60,437 bases of DNA, taken from an uncultured Sterolibacterium sp. (lineage in GTDB: Bacteria; Pseudomonadota; Gammaproteobacteria; Burkholderiales; Rhodocyclaceae). A program made the translations under genes and the position numbers. The stretch lies in contig CAILCO010000132.1 in the NCBI GenBank assembly GCA_903832735.1, positions 1-60,437 of the forward strand, written 5' to 3'. Under the pieces are notes generated by a model that saw only the letters and a list, made by a program, of their open reading frames with translations, searched no databases and had not been told where the DNA came from. This document shows positions 1 to 9,600 of this stretch, one piece after another (positions within the stretch are counted from its first letter, which is position 1; each line of letters opens with the position of its first letter).

Positions 1-107
1 CCACGAAATACCTCGCAAATTATCTCGGTTGGTTCAGGGCGCTCGACCGGTCGCCGCGATTCAGCCCGGATCCCGTGCAGTTGCTCGCTCTCGCCGTCAG
101 GGTATGA
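1..107 (+). mobile_element. C-terminal end of a transposase (partial IS element)
   Basis: The plus strand is open from the left edge to a TGA at 105-107. It encodes about 34 residues including YLANYLGWFRALDR, which resembles the C-terminus of DDE-type transposases, possibly IS1595-like. The rest of the element lies outside the window. The reading frame ends where the opposing chemoreceptor gene loses its homology, so the element appears to have inserted into that gene. The family assignment is tentative; the terminal inverted repeat and target duplication cannot be verified from one end. Confidence 0.45.
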
Positions 108-933
108 GTTCAACAACATCATTCGCTAAATGAGCCTTCTCGTAATAGCTTTTCCACAGCGCAGTGATCTCGGCGATGTTCTTTTCCATGGCATCGGTAT
201 GCTGGGTCACCGGGTGCTCGTGAAACCGCGCATAGAGTCCGGCAGGGTCGTGCTGCAAGCCCTGCAATACCTGGATGTTGTTTTCCGCCATCAACTTGCC
301 GATGCGGCCGATGTTGCGCATCGGTTCGAGCCGACGCGTGTAGAGATCGGCGACCGCCAGGTTGGTCGTCGCCAGGGAATACAGGCTGTAGCCGGCGAGA
401 CCGATCATGACCAGGGCGAGGAAGCCGAACATTAGCCACAGCCGGCTACCGACCGAAAGATTGGCGAAGCGGCTCTCGCGCCCCTTGACCACGGCGCCGT
501 AGCGTATCCTCAGGCGGCCCGCGCGCTTCTCCTGGAACTGGCGGTAGACGGCCTCGGCCGCCGCGATCTGTTCGCCTGAAGGGCGGCGGCGCACCGAAAT
601 GTAGCCGACGACCTGGCCGCCGTCGAATATCGGCGCGACATTGGCCTGCACCCAGTAGTGGTCGCCGTTCTTGCAGCGGTTCTTGACCAGCCCGGTCCAC
701 GGCCGGCCGGCTTTCAGGGTCGTCCACAGGTCTTCGAAGGCCTCGACCGGCATGTCCGGATGACGCACGATGTTGTGCGAGAAGCCGATCAGTTCCTGCT
801 CGGTGAAGCCGGAAATGTCGAGAAAATCCTTGTTGACATAGGTGATCTGCCCCTTGAGGTCGGTCTTCGAGACGATCAGGGTCGAATCCCTGACGGGAAC
901 CTCGACATTGGTCACGGGCAAATTGATTCGCAT
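97..933 (-). pseudogene. aer: Aer-like PAS chemoreceptor, truncated
   Basis: Residues about 10-115 form an Aer-type PAS domain (TDLKGQITYVNKDFLDISGF), which in this family binds FAD and senses redox state or oxygen. A single membrane segment follows near residues 166-188 (LWLMFGFLALVMIGLAGYSL), then the start of a four-helix ligand-type region (WKSYYEKA). The frame stops at 278 residues, whereas family members run past 500 and carry a second membrane helix, HAMP and the MCP signalling hairpin. All of these are missing. The last ten or so residues lie in the probable IS terminus. As it stands the protein cannot contact CheW/CheA, so it is probably non-functional. It is the last gene of the cheY-cheA-cheW operon, 15 bases after cheW. 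Confidence 0.8.
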
Positions 934-948
934 CAGCGGCTCCCTGCG

Positions 949-1461
949 TTAGCGTTCGTTCGTGGCATCGACCAGTGCCATCTCCGAGGACAGCATCAGC
1001 CGCTCGATATCGATGACGATCAGCATCCGGTCGTCCAGGGTGCCCAGGCCGAGGATGTACTGGGTGTCCACCGTCGCGGCGAACTCCGGCGTCGGGCTGA
1101 TCTGGTCGGCGCGCAGCATGGTCACGTCGGAGACGCTATCGACGACGACGCCGACCACGCGAGTGCCGAGGTTGAGGATGATCACCACGGTGAACGGCGT
1201 GTATTCGGCGACGCCGACATTGAACTTGATGCGCAGATCGACGATCGGCACGATGGTGCCGCGCAGGTTGATCACTCCCTTGATGAAGGCCGGCGCGTTG
1301 GCGATCGTCGTGACCGCATCATAGCCGCGGATCTCCTGCACCTTGAGAATGTCTATGGCATACTCTTCCGGCCCGAGAATGAAGGTCAGGTACTCCTGGG
1401 CGTGGCCGCCCTCGCCGCCGCTCCGCGACTCCTGGCCGCTGAAGGCTCGTTGCTGTTGCAT
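949..1461 (-). CDS. cheW: chemotaxis coupling protein CheW
   Basis: A 170-residue CheW-domain protein. After a polar N-terminal tail of about 24 residues comes the CheW fold ([72 protein letters not shown]). CheW bridges chemoreceptors to CheA in the membrane-associated signalling array. It sits between cheA (40-base gap) and the truncated aer-like gene, so it belongs to the minus-strand chemotaxis operon. Length and motifs are normal for the family. Confidence 0.95.
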   Translation of the reverse strand: MQQQRAFSGQESRSGGEGGHAQEYLTFILGPEEYAIDILKVQEIRGYDAVTTIANAPAFIKGVINLRGTIVPIVDLRIKFNVGVAEYTPFTVVIILNLGTRVVGVVVDSVSDVTMLRADQISPTPEFAATVDTQYILGLGTLDDRMLIVIDIERLMLSSEMALVDATNER

Positions 1462-1501
1462 GTCTTCTCCCTTTGTTCCGTCGTGTTCAGCGCTTCAGTG
1501 C

Positions 1502-3700
1502 CTATGCGGCCGCCGGTAGCGCATTCCTGGCCATGCCGGCCAGGGCGGCGACATCGAGGATCAGCGCGACATGGCCGCTGCCCATGATGGTCGCGCCGGA
1601 GATGCCGGGCACCCGGCGATAATTGGCTTCGAGATTCTTGATTACCACCTGATGCTGGCCGACCAGGGCATCGACGAACAGAGCCGCCTTGACCCCGTCC
1701 GCCTCGATCACGACCAGGATGCCGCGATCGAGTTCGGTCACCGTGCCGGGGATGTTGAACACTTCGTAGAGCGCCACCACCGGCAGGTATTCGCCGCGCA
1801 CATGGATCAGCCGCTCGACCCCGGAGATGCTCTTGATCATGTCGCGGGAAGGCTGCAGCGATTCGATCACATAGCCCAGGGGGATGATGTAGGTCTCGGC
1901 TCCGACCGCCACCGACATGCCGTCGAGGATCGCCAGGGTCAGCGGCAGGCGCACCGTCATGCGCGTGCCGACGCCGGTCACCGACTCGATCTCGACGCGG
2001 CCGCCCATCGCCGTGATGTTGCGCTTGACGACATCCATGCCGACACCGCGGCCAGAGACTTCGGTGACGCTCTCGGCGGTGGAAAAACCCGGCTCGAAGA
2101 TCAACAGCCAGACCTCCTGATCGCTCATGCCGTCAGAGACGGGCAGGCCGCGCTCACTGGCCTTGGCCAGGATACGGCTGCGGTTCAGGCCGGCGCCGTC
2201 GTCGCCGACCTCGATGACGACGTTGCCACTTTGCTGATAGGCCTTCAGCGTGATCGTGCCGGTAGCCGGCTTGCCGGCCTTGACGCGCGCCTCGGGCATC
2301 TCGACGCCGTGATCCAGGCTGTTCCGGACCAGATGATTGAGCGGATCGGAGATGCGCTCGATCAGTCCCTTGTCGAGTTCGGTGCTCTCGCCGACGGTCT
2401 TCAGTTCCACCTGCTTGCCGAGTTTCTGCGACAGGTCGCGGACCAGGCGCGGGAAGCGGCCGAATACCACGGAGATCGGCATCATCCGGATCGACATCAC
2501 CGATTCCTGGAGATCCCGGGTGTTGCGTTCGAGCTGGCCCATGCCATGCATCAGGCGCTCGTGTTTCACCGGATCGATATCCGCCACCGCCTGGGCCAGC
2601 ATGGCCTGGGTGATCACCAGTTCGCCGACCAGGTTGATCAGTTGATCGACCCGTTCGACGCCGACGCGGATCGAGGTGTCGGCACCGCCCTTGGCGTTGG
2701 CCGCCGGCTGGCGCCGATCCACGCGCTCCTGCACCGCGACGCGCCGCTCAACGATGACTTCGGGAGCAGGAGCCGCCGCAGTCGTTGCAGCAGGCAGGGG
2801 TTCGAACAAGCCGAAGGAGTCGTCGGCAATGGCGGTCGCAGCGGCCTCGGGCAAGGGTTCGAACAGACCGAAGGCGTCATCAGCGGCTGTGGGCGCAGCC
2901 GCTTCCGGCAACGGTTCGAACAGGCCGAAGGAGTCGTCCGCGGCTTCGGCGTTGTTGTCGTCCTGGTCGAACAGGCCATAAGCTTCGTCGGCGACCGCGC
3001 TTGAGCCGATCGCCGCGATGCGGATGCTGTCCGTGGTGGCGACATATTCGACGATCTCGCGCAGGCTGGCGGTGTCGGCAGTGTCGGCGGCGCCTGTCAG
3101 GCGCAAGTGCCAGGCCGGATCGGCGGCGCCGGGCGAGGCGATGAGACAAAGCGTGCCCAGTGCGCCGAGTTCGGCCTGGAGATTGGCGATGGCTGCGGCG
3201 CCGTCCTGCGCCGCATCGGCGAGCATGAACGAGATGTCGTAGCCCGCGGCGCTGACCGGGGCGATCGCCGGGCTGCCGGTGGCAGCAACGGCGACAGGGG
3301 TGGTGCTAGCGGAGTCGGTGGTGAGTTCCGAGAGCCGGGCACAGATCGCGGCGACCGCCCCCGGCGCAGCCTCGCCTTCGCCGCGATGGGCGGCGAGCAG
3401 ATCCTTGAGCACGTCGCCGGCGGCGAGGAAGGCATCGATCATGGCCTCGGTGGGCGCAAGCTCGCCCTTCCTGATGCGGTCGAGCAGGTTCTCGAGGATA
3501 TGCGTGACCTCGGCCAGGTCGGTGAAGCCGAAGGTGCCGGCCGAGCCCTTGATCGAATGGGCGGCGCGGAAGATCGCGTTCAACTGTTCGGCATCGGGTT
3601 CGCCGAGATCCAGGCCGAGCAGCAGGGACTCCATGCTAGCCAGATGCTCCGACGTTTCCTCGAAGAACACCTGGTAGAACTGGCTCATGTCGATGCTCAT
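1502..3700 (-). CDS. cheA: chemotaxis histidine kinase CheA
   Basis: A 732-residue CheA. Residues about 5-105 are the HPt (P1) domain with the phospho-accepting His48 in AHSIKGSAGTFG. A Ser/Thr/Ala-rich linker follows and then an unusual tandem repeat (residues about 240-303). The dimerisation helix hairpin starts near 335 (GVERVDQLINLVGELVITQA). The ATPase domain shows its N box (HLVRNSLDHG), G1 (GDDGAGL) and G2 (SGRGVGMDVV). A CheW-like P5 domain closes the protein (LPLGYVIESL to the end). It autophosphorylates in response to receptor state and passes phosphate to CheY, encoded just upstream. No CheB-binding P2 domain is obvious by eye; the repeat region occupies that position. Confidence 0.96.
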   Translation of the reverse strand: MSIDMSQFYQVFFEETSEHLASMESLLLGLDLGEPDAEQLNAIFRAAHSIKGSAGTFGFTDLAEVTHILENLLDRIRKGELAPTEAMIDAFLAAGDVLKDLLAAHRGEGEAAPGAVAAICARLSELTTDSASTTPVAVAATGSPAIAPVSAAGYDISFMLADAAQDGAAAIANLQAELGALGTLCLIASPGAADPAWHLRLTGAADTADTASLREIVEYVATTDSIRIAAIGSSAVADEAYGLFDQDDNNAEAADDSFGLFEPLPEAAAPTAADDAFGLFEPLPEAAATAIADDSFGLFEPLPAATTAAAPAPEVIVERRVAVQERVDRRQPAANAKGGADTSIRVGVERVDQLINLVGELVITQAMLAQAVADIDPVKHERLMHGMGQLERNTRDLQESVMSIRMMPISVVFGRFPRLVRDLSQKLGKQVELKTVGESTELDKGLIERISDPLNHLVRNSLDHGVEMPEARVKAGKPATGTITLKAYQQSGNVVIEVGDDGAGLNRSRILAKASERGLPVSDGMSDQEVWLLIFEPGFSTAESVTEVSGRGVGMDVVKRNITAMGGRVEIESVTGVGTRMTVRLPLTLAILDGMSVAVGAETYIIPLGYVIESLQPSRDMIKSISGVERLIHVRGEYLPVVALYEVFNIPGTVTELDRGILVVIEADGVKAALFVDALVGQHQVVIKNLEANYRRVPGISGATIMGSGHVALILDVAALAGMARNALPAAA
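2792..2938 (-). repeat. three-copy 19-residue repeat inside CheA
   Basis: Within cheA the motif DD(S/A)FGLFEPLP occurs at residues 255, 274 and 293, a 19-residue (57-base) period, with a partial copy YGLFD at 241. The intervening sequence is Ala-rich (EAAAPTA, EAAATAI). The copies lie where other CheA proteins have their P2 response-regulator-docking domain. Confidence 0.9.
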
Positions 3701-3734
3701 GAGTTCTCCCGCGCCGGCCTGATCTGGTTCCGCT

Positions 3735-4100
3735 TCAGCCGATGACTTTCTTCACAACCTCGATCAGTTTCTGCGGGTCGAAGGGCTTGACCAGCCAGCC
3801 GGTGGCGCCCGCGGCGCGGCCCTGGGTCTTCATCGTGTCGGAAGATTCGGTGGTCAACATCAGGATCGGCACCGTCTTGTATTGCGCCAGGGCGCGCAGG
3901 CTCTTGACCAGGGTCAGGCCGTCCATGCGCGGCATGTTCTGATCGGTGAGGACCAGATCGAAAGTCTTGGTCTTGGCCTTGCCCAGTCCGTCCATGCCAT
4001 CGACCGCGTCGGTCACTTCATAGCCAGCGCTCTTCAGGGTGAAGGCCACCATCTGCCGGATCGAAGCCGAGTCATCGACCGTCAGTACTGTTTTTGCCAT
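3735..4100 (-). CDS. cheY: chemotaxis response regulator CheY
   Basis: A 121-residue single-domain receiver with no output domain. The acidic pair is in VDDSA, the phospho-acceptor Asp in LVLTDQNMPRMDG, the Thr in LMLTTES, and the Lys in WLVKPFDP. Phospho-CheY binds the flagellar switch. The ATG at 4098-4100 is chosen because GGAAGGA lies about 7 bases upstream and the protein then begins MAKTVLTVDDSAS; an upstream in-frame codon would add 14 residues of no homology. It is the first gene of the chemotaxis operon, 34 bases before cheA. Confidence 0.95.
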   Translation of the reverse strand: MAKTVLTVDDSASIRQMVAFTLKSAGYEVTDAVDGMDGLGKAKTKTFDLVLTDQNMPRMDGLTLVKSLRALAQYKTVPILMLTTESSDTMKTQGRAAGATGWLVKPFDPQKLIEVVKKVIG

Positions 4101-4183
4101 GAATCCAGTCCTTCCAGGTTTGCGCCATCGGGGTTCCACAGCCGCGCGCGCAGCCGACCGGAAGCCCTACCAAAAGTACTAGC

Positions 4184-4246
4184 ATGCTATTAGGTTGCGG
4201 GCTGATCGGCAAGTGAACCGCGGTTCACAGTGAATTGAAGTTCACT
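4184..4246 (-). promoter_or_regulatory. putative chemotaxis-operon promoter with double palindromic operator
   Basis: On the minus strand a sigma-70-like TTGCCG (4207-4212), a 17-base spacer and TAGCAT (4184-4189) lie upstream of cheY. Immediately beyond the -35 is a perfect 16-base palindrome GTGAACCGCGGTTCAC (4213-4228). Next to it is a second inverted repeat AGTGAA-N6-TTCACT (4229-4246) that overlaps the stop codon of the next gene. Four GTGAA-type half sites beside a -35 suggest an activator or repressor site. No U-tract follows, so it is unlikely to be a terminator. The binding protein is unknown. Confidence 0.5.
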
Positions 4247-6485
4247 TCCGCGCCGGCTCGCCCGAGCTTCCGAGGTTTAGCCAGCGGCGTAGACAGGCCT
4301 CCAGACTCTCGCGCTTGAACGGTTTGGCCAGATAGTCGTCCATGCCGGCGGCGTGGCAGGCATCCTGGTCGGCCTGCATGACGTTGGCAGTGAGCGCGAC
4401 GATAGTCGTGCGCGCATTCGGGCCGTTGCCCGAGCGGATCAGCCGGGTCGCCTCCAGGCCGTCCATTTCCGGCATCTGCATGTCCATGAGAATCAATGCG
4501 TAGCGCTCGCGGCTGGCGGCCGCCACCGCCTCGCGGCCGTTCTCGGCCAGATCGGCGTGATAGCCCAGGCGCTGCAGCAGGACCAGAGCCAGTTTCTGGT
4601 TGACCAGGTTGTCCTCCACCAGCAGCAGGCGCGGCTTGCTTTGCGCCGTCCCGCCCGTCGCTGGCAAGGGCGCAGGCGACGCTACTTCGACGACGCTCTC
4701 GAGCGGTTTTTCCGTCGTCTCCGCGAGCGGCAATTCGAACCAGAAACAGCTGCCCTGCCCCTCGACGCTGTCTATGCCGATGCGACCGCCCATGCCCTCG
4801 ACGAAGCGCTTGCTGATCACCAGCCCCAGACCGGTGCCGCCGAACTTGCGCGACGTGGAGGCATCGACCTGGCTGAAGTTCTCGAACAGCCGGTCGCGCG
4901 CCTCGAGCGGAATGCCGATGCCGGTATCGATGACCTCGAAACGCAGGCCGCTTGCCAGGCGTGCGACCTTCAGCCTGACTTCCCCGCGCTCGGTAAACTT
5001 CACGGCATTGCCGGCGAGGTTGAGCAGGATCTGGCGGATGCGCTGGCTATCACCGAGATAGGTGCCGGTCGCCTCGGGCAGAACCTCGACGTGGAAGTCT
5101 ATGCCCTTATCCTTCGCCCTGAACTTGAGGATGGAGCCTACCGCGTCGGCCAGCGCCTCGGCGGAAAAGGGATGGCTTTCAAACTCCATGCGCCCGGCTT
5201 CAATCTTGGACAGATCGAGAATGTCATTGATGATCGTCAGCAGCGATTCGCCCGACAAGGCGATATCGCGGGCGTACCCCCGCTGCTCTTCGTCGAGCCG
5301 GGTTTCCAGGAGCAGTTGCGCCATGCCGAGCACCCCGTTCATCGGCGTACGGATCTCGTGCGACATGTTCGCCAGGAATTGCGACTTGGCCCGGCTGGCG
5401 CTCTCGGCCATCTCCTTGGCCTGACGATTGGCGCGCACATAGAGCGCCGCGGCGACCACGGCGACGATCAACATGCCGCCGGCCAGCGTGATCAGCAGAA
5501 ATACCCAGAGGCGCTCGCCTTCGATGCGGCTGAGTTCCGGCAGCGGTCGCGGCAGATAGACGCTGAAATCATTGTCCGCGCCGCTCCTGGACACCAGGAT
5601 CACCGGCATCGCTGCATTGCCGAGACTGACCAGTTCAGGGTAGCGGGCGTCGCCCCAGGCCCGGATGTTCAGGGGCAGAAGAGTTTCCGTTTTGTACCTG
5701 GCCATCCTGGATTCCGCCGGGACGACGGCCAGCAGGTTGCCCGGCATGGCCCGGTACTCGAGATGCTTGTCTTCGGTCAGGACGACGACGCCGTTCGAGT
5801 CGGCGATGAAGGCGCTGGCGGGCCGGGTCCAGCGCAGAAAGTTCGAAATGTCGCGCTTGACCACGACGGCGCCGATGAAGTGCCCGCGCTCGTCGGCGAC
5901 CGGATACGAGTAATACAGGCCGGGCACCTTGCTGATCTTGCCCACCGCGTATTGGCGTCCGGCCTTGCCGTAGCGCGCCTGGCGGAAATACTCGCGCTCC
6001 TCGTAGTTGGCGCCGACGAAACTGGTGCTCTGAACAGCGTTGCTCGAAGCGATGCAGTCGCCGGCGGCATTGACGACCCAGATCACATCGGCATCGAGGC
6101 CGGCCGCGGCGACGTTGAGAAAGTTTAGAAGACCGGAGCGCTCGCCGTCTTCTGTCCAGCGCCGCTTGCGCTCTTCGTAGGGCAGCGTGGAGGCCGCAAC
6201 ATCGGGGCCGAGGACGCGCAATTGCCGGCGTATCGTCTCCTCGCCGGCAAGGATGCGGGGAACGTTGCGCAGTATCCTGAGGGTGCTGTCGATGTTATCG
6301 ACGATGCCGTCGATCTGCTTGTGCGCTTCGGCAAATCGCTCCTGGTAGGCCAGATCCGACAGGTGGGCGCTGTAATAGCCCGCGCCCAGCCAGGCCAGTA
6401 TCGCCCACAGGAGAACGAGAGTGCCGGTCCTCTTGTAGAACCAGACCGAGGAGCGATCAGACGAATTCTCGACTAGCGTCGTCAT
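4242..6485 (-). CDS. membrane hybrid sensor histidine kinase (Cache-like sensor, HK, REC)
   Basis: A 747-residue hybrid kinase. A membrane helix (about 21-42) precedes a periplasmic region of about 280 residues that looks like a double Cache sensor ([39 protein letters not shown]). A second helix spans about 326-350. The HisKA domain has phospho-acceptor His376 ([12 protein letters not shown]). The HATPase follows ([32 protein letters not shown]). The C-terminal receiver ([35 protein letters not shown]) completes it. There is no HPt of its own, so phosphate must pass to an HPt elsewhere; HPt domains occur in the two adjacent kinases. It ends at the operator region of the cheY operon. The ligand is unknown. 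Confidence 0.9.
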   Translation of the reverse strand: MTTLVENSSDRSSVWFYKRTGTLVLLWAILAWLGAGYYSAHLSDLAYQERFAEAHKQIDGIVDNIDSTLRILRNVPRILAGEETIRRQLRVLGPDVAASTLPYEERKRRWTEDGERSGLLNFLNVAAAGLDADVIWVVNAAGDCIASSNAVQSTSFVGANYEEREYFRQARYGKAGRQYAVGKISKVPGLYYSYPVADERGHFIGAVVVKRDISNFLRWTRPASAFIADSNGVVVLTEDKHLEYRAMPGNLLAVVPAESRMARYKTETLLPLNIRAWGDARYPELVSLGNAAMPVILVSRSGADNDFSVYLPRPLPELSRIEGERLWVFLLITLAGGMLIVAVVAAALYVRANRQAKEMAESASRAKSQFLANMSHEIRTPMNGVLGMAQLLLETRLDEEQRGYARDIALSGESLLTIINDILDLSKIEAGRMEFESHPFSAEALADAVGSILKFRAKDKGIDFHVEVLPEATGTYLGDSQRIRQILLNLAGNAVKFTERGEVRLKVARLASGLRFEVIDTGIGIPLEARDRLFENFSQVDASTSRKFGGTGLGLVISKRFVEGMGGRIGIDSVEGQGSCFWFELPLAETTEKPLESVVEVASPAPLPATGGTAQSKPRLLLVEDNLVNQKLALVLLQRLGYHADLAENGREAVAAASRERYALILMDMQMPEMDGLEATRLIRSGNGPNARTTIVALTANVMQADQDACHAAGMDDYLAKPFKRESLEACLRRWLNLGSSGEPARK

Positions 6486-6682
6486 GGCAGGCGGGAAGAT
6501 GTTTCGCTTCAGTTATAATTAATGGGTATCACCTTCATTATAGCGCCGGGGAATTCACAAGTCCGCTCATGGCGACGCGTCAAGTACTCCCGCTAAAGGC
6601 ACCAGATCGGGCTGGTGCAGGTAGCCATGTTCGCCTGCTGGCAGCCCTGCGGTGCCGCGGCTGACTATCCCGGGAGACCCGC
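6486..6682. promoter_or_regulatory. divergent intergenic region with candidate -10 elements
   Basis: This 197-base region separates two divergent hybrid-kinase genes. It is locally AT-rich. A TATAAT on the plus strand lies at 6514-6519, and a TATAAT on the minus strand lies at 6537-6542, suitably placed for the minus-strand kinase that starts at 6485. Good -35 partners are not obvious for either, so both are tentative. Confidence 0.35.
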
Positions 6683-9600
6683 TTGAAAGCCATCAAGGAC
6701 AGTCCGCAGACCGACCAGGACCGCGCCGCTCCCGAGGATCACGCAGAGCGGCGCAGGATACGACAGCGCAGGTACCACGCGATGCAGATTCCCGTCCTGC
6801 GCCTGGTCGGATCGACGCTGCTGGCGATAGTCGTCATTCTCAATCAGCGCTATATCTCCGGCAGTTCGACAGGCGCCTGGGTTGCCCCGGCCCTGGTCGC
6901 CTACGCACTGGCATCGTGGCTGATCCTGTATTTTTTCTACGGCAAAACCGGGCGCCTCGACCTGGGCCTGGCATTTCTGATCATCGATGTGCCGGTCCTG
7001 ATGAACATGGCGATTTATGCCACCGGCGGCGAACACAGCTGGATCTTCCTCGTCCTGTTGCTCCGGGTGGTCGATCAGACCCACACCAGCTTCCGCAGGG
7101 CGCTGATGTTCAGCCATATCGTCACCGCCAGTTATCTGGCGCTGCTCCTCTACCTGAATTTTGTCGACCGGCACGACATTCCCTGGTCCCAGGAACTGGC
7201 CAAAGTCGCCTTCCTTTACGCCGCCTGCTGGTATGCCTCTCTGGTTGCCAGAACCGCCGAGCGCTACCAGAAACGGACCGTGGAAGCACTGCGAAATTCG
7301 CGCGAACTGGTGTTCAAGCTGGAGGAAAAATCAGCACTGCTCGATGCCTCCAATGACGCCATGATGCAGGCCAGGAATGCGGCCGAAGCAGCCAGTCGCG
7401 CGAAGAGCGACTTTCTCGCCACGATGTCGCACGAGATCCGCACGCCGTTGAACGGCGTGCTCGGCATGGCGCAACTGCAATTGATGCCGGAGACACGCGA
7501 GGAGGAAAGGCTGGATTACGCCCGCACCATCCTCAACGCAGGCCAGACGCTGCTGACCCTGCTCAACGATATTCTCGACCTGTCCAAGGTCGAGGCCGGC
7601 AAGTTCGAACTGGAACGCGCGGCCTTCGATCCGGCCCAGATCATCGAAGAGACCGTAACGCTGTTTGCCGACGCCGCGCGCAGCAAGGACCTGCTCATCG
7701 ATTGCCGCTGGTCAGGTCCGAAGCAGCGCTATTGGGCGGATCCTACGCGGTTGCGCCAGATGCTCGCCAATCTGCTCAGCAATGCCATCAAATTCACCGA
7801 CCAGGGTCAGGTGAGGATAGCGGCCAGCGAACAGCAACGCGACGGCAATGAAGCTCAGTTGATCTTCGCCGTCAGCGACACCGGCATCGGCATCCCTCAG
7901 GAGAAGCAGGACCTGTTGTTCCAGGCCTTCTCCCAGGCCGATGCCTCGACCACCCGCCGCTATGGCGGCAGCGGCCTCGGCCTGTCCATCGTCAGGAGCC
8001 TTGCCCGGCTGATGGGCGGCGACGCGGGTGTCGACAGTGAGCTTGGCCAGGGTGCCCGTTTCTGGTTCAGCATCCGCGCCAGCGTCGTTCTGCCGATTGA
8101 GGAGAGCCGATCGGATCGCCGCGACACCCTGCCCGACGACGGCGAAGCAGCGCGCGCAGAAAGATATCAGGGCAGGATCCTGGTGGTCGACGACAACCCG
8201 GTCAATCGCCAAGTGGTCCAGGTCATGCTCAAGAAACAGGGACTGGAGAGCGATTGCGTCGAGGATGGCCAACTGGCGGTGGATATCATCAGGGGCGGTC
8301 TTCGTCCCGACCTGATATTGATGGACTGCCAGATGCCGGTCCTGGACGGCTATGACGCGACCCGCAAGATACGCCAGTGGGAAGACGAGACTGGCCGCCC
8401 GCGCCTGACCATCGTCGCCCTGACCGCCGGCGCCTTCGCGGAAGACCGCGCGCGCTGCATAGCGGCGGGCATGGACGACTTCCTGACCAAGCCCATCGCC
8501 ATGGAACAATTCAGCAGCCTCCTGGGCCGCTGGCTGCATGGCCAGGCAGAAGTCGGAAATTTCGTCAGCCACGATGGGGCTCAGGACGACGCAGCGCCGG
8601 TATTCGACGCCGCCGAGTTGCTCGCCCTGCTCGACGGCGACCGCGAACTCGCCGAGAGTATCGTCCGCGAGGCGATAGTGGACATCGCCGGACAATTCGA
8701 CAAACTGCAACTTGCGGCGGACGCCGGTAACCAGACGGATGCCCAGCGTTACCTCCACTCCCTGAAGGGTGTGACGGCACAGATCGGCGGGATCAGACTC
8801 GCCGGGTACTTCAGGGAACAGGAAGCGCAGCTGAAAGGCGGCGCAGTCATCAGTCAGATCACCGTGGCCGACCTGCGGCGTGAATATCTTACGCTGACAC
8901 AGTCCCTGGAACGCTGGCTGACCGAACCGCCCGCCACCGCGACAGGCGCTGGCGGAGAGCTCCAGCCAGATCTGCAGACCTTGCCTGAGTCCGCACTCAG
9001 GCGCGAGGGAATGGCGAAAATCCTGGCGATCGACGATACACCGGCCAATCTGCAGGTGCTGGAAAAGCTGCTGGCCGACGAATTCGAACTGCAATTCGCC
9101 ACCTCGGGAGCGATGGGGCTGGAACTGGCCAGGTCGTCATTACCCGACCTGATCCTGCTCGACGTGATGATGCCGGACCTCGATGGTTACGAGACCTGTC
9201 GCCGGCTCAAGGCCGATCCGGCGACCCGCGACATCCCGGTGATCTTCGTCACCTCCCTGAATAATCCGGCCGACGAAACCTGGGGCCTGGAAGCCGGCGC
9301 AGCGGATTTCATCTCCAGGCCGATCAATCAGGCGGTGGTCCGGGCGCGCCTGCGCACCCAACTGACCGTCAAGCGCCAGGCCGATCTCCTGCACTCCCAT
9401 GCCTTCATCGACTACCTGACCGGAGTCGCCAACCGCCGCCTGTTCGACGCAAGGCTGGAGAGCGAATGGCGCAGCTGCCGCCGCAGTTCTGCCCCCCTGT
9501 CGCTGATCCTGATCGACATCGATCACTTCAAGGATTTCAACGACTACTACGGCCATCAGGCCGGCGATTCCTGCCTGCAGGCGGTCGCCAAGGTTTTGAG

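Noticed and set aside
1571-3004. Long plus-strand frame (477 codons) opposite cheA, and similar ones opposite other genes (4353-6128, 25105-27237, 32629-34734)
   Set aside because: High-GC antisense shadows: compositions are Arg/Asp/His/Gly-rich with no domains, while the opposite strand encodes clear protein families.
9005-9013. Strong internal ribosome site for Met777 of the fused kinase
   Set aside because: GAGG is only about 2 bases from the ATG, too close for efficient initiation; kept as a hypothesis within the fusion finding.
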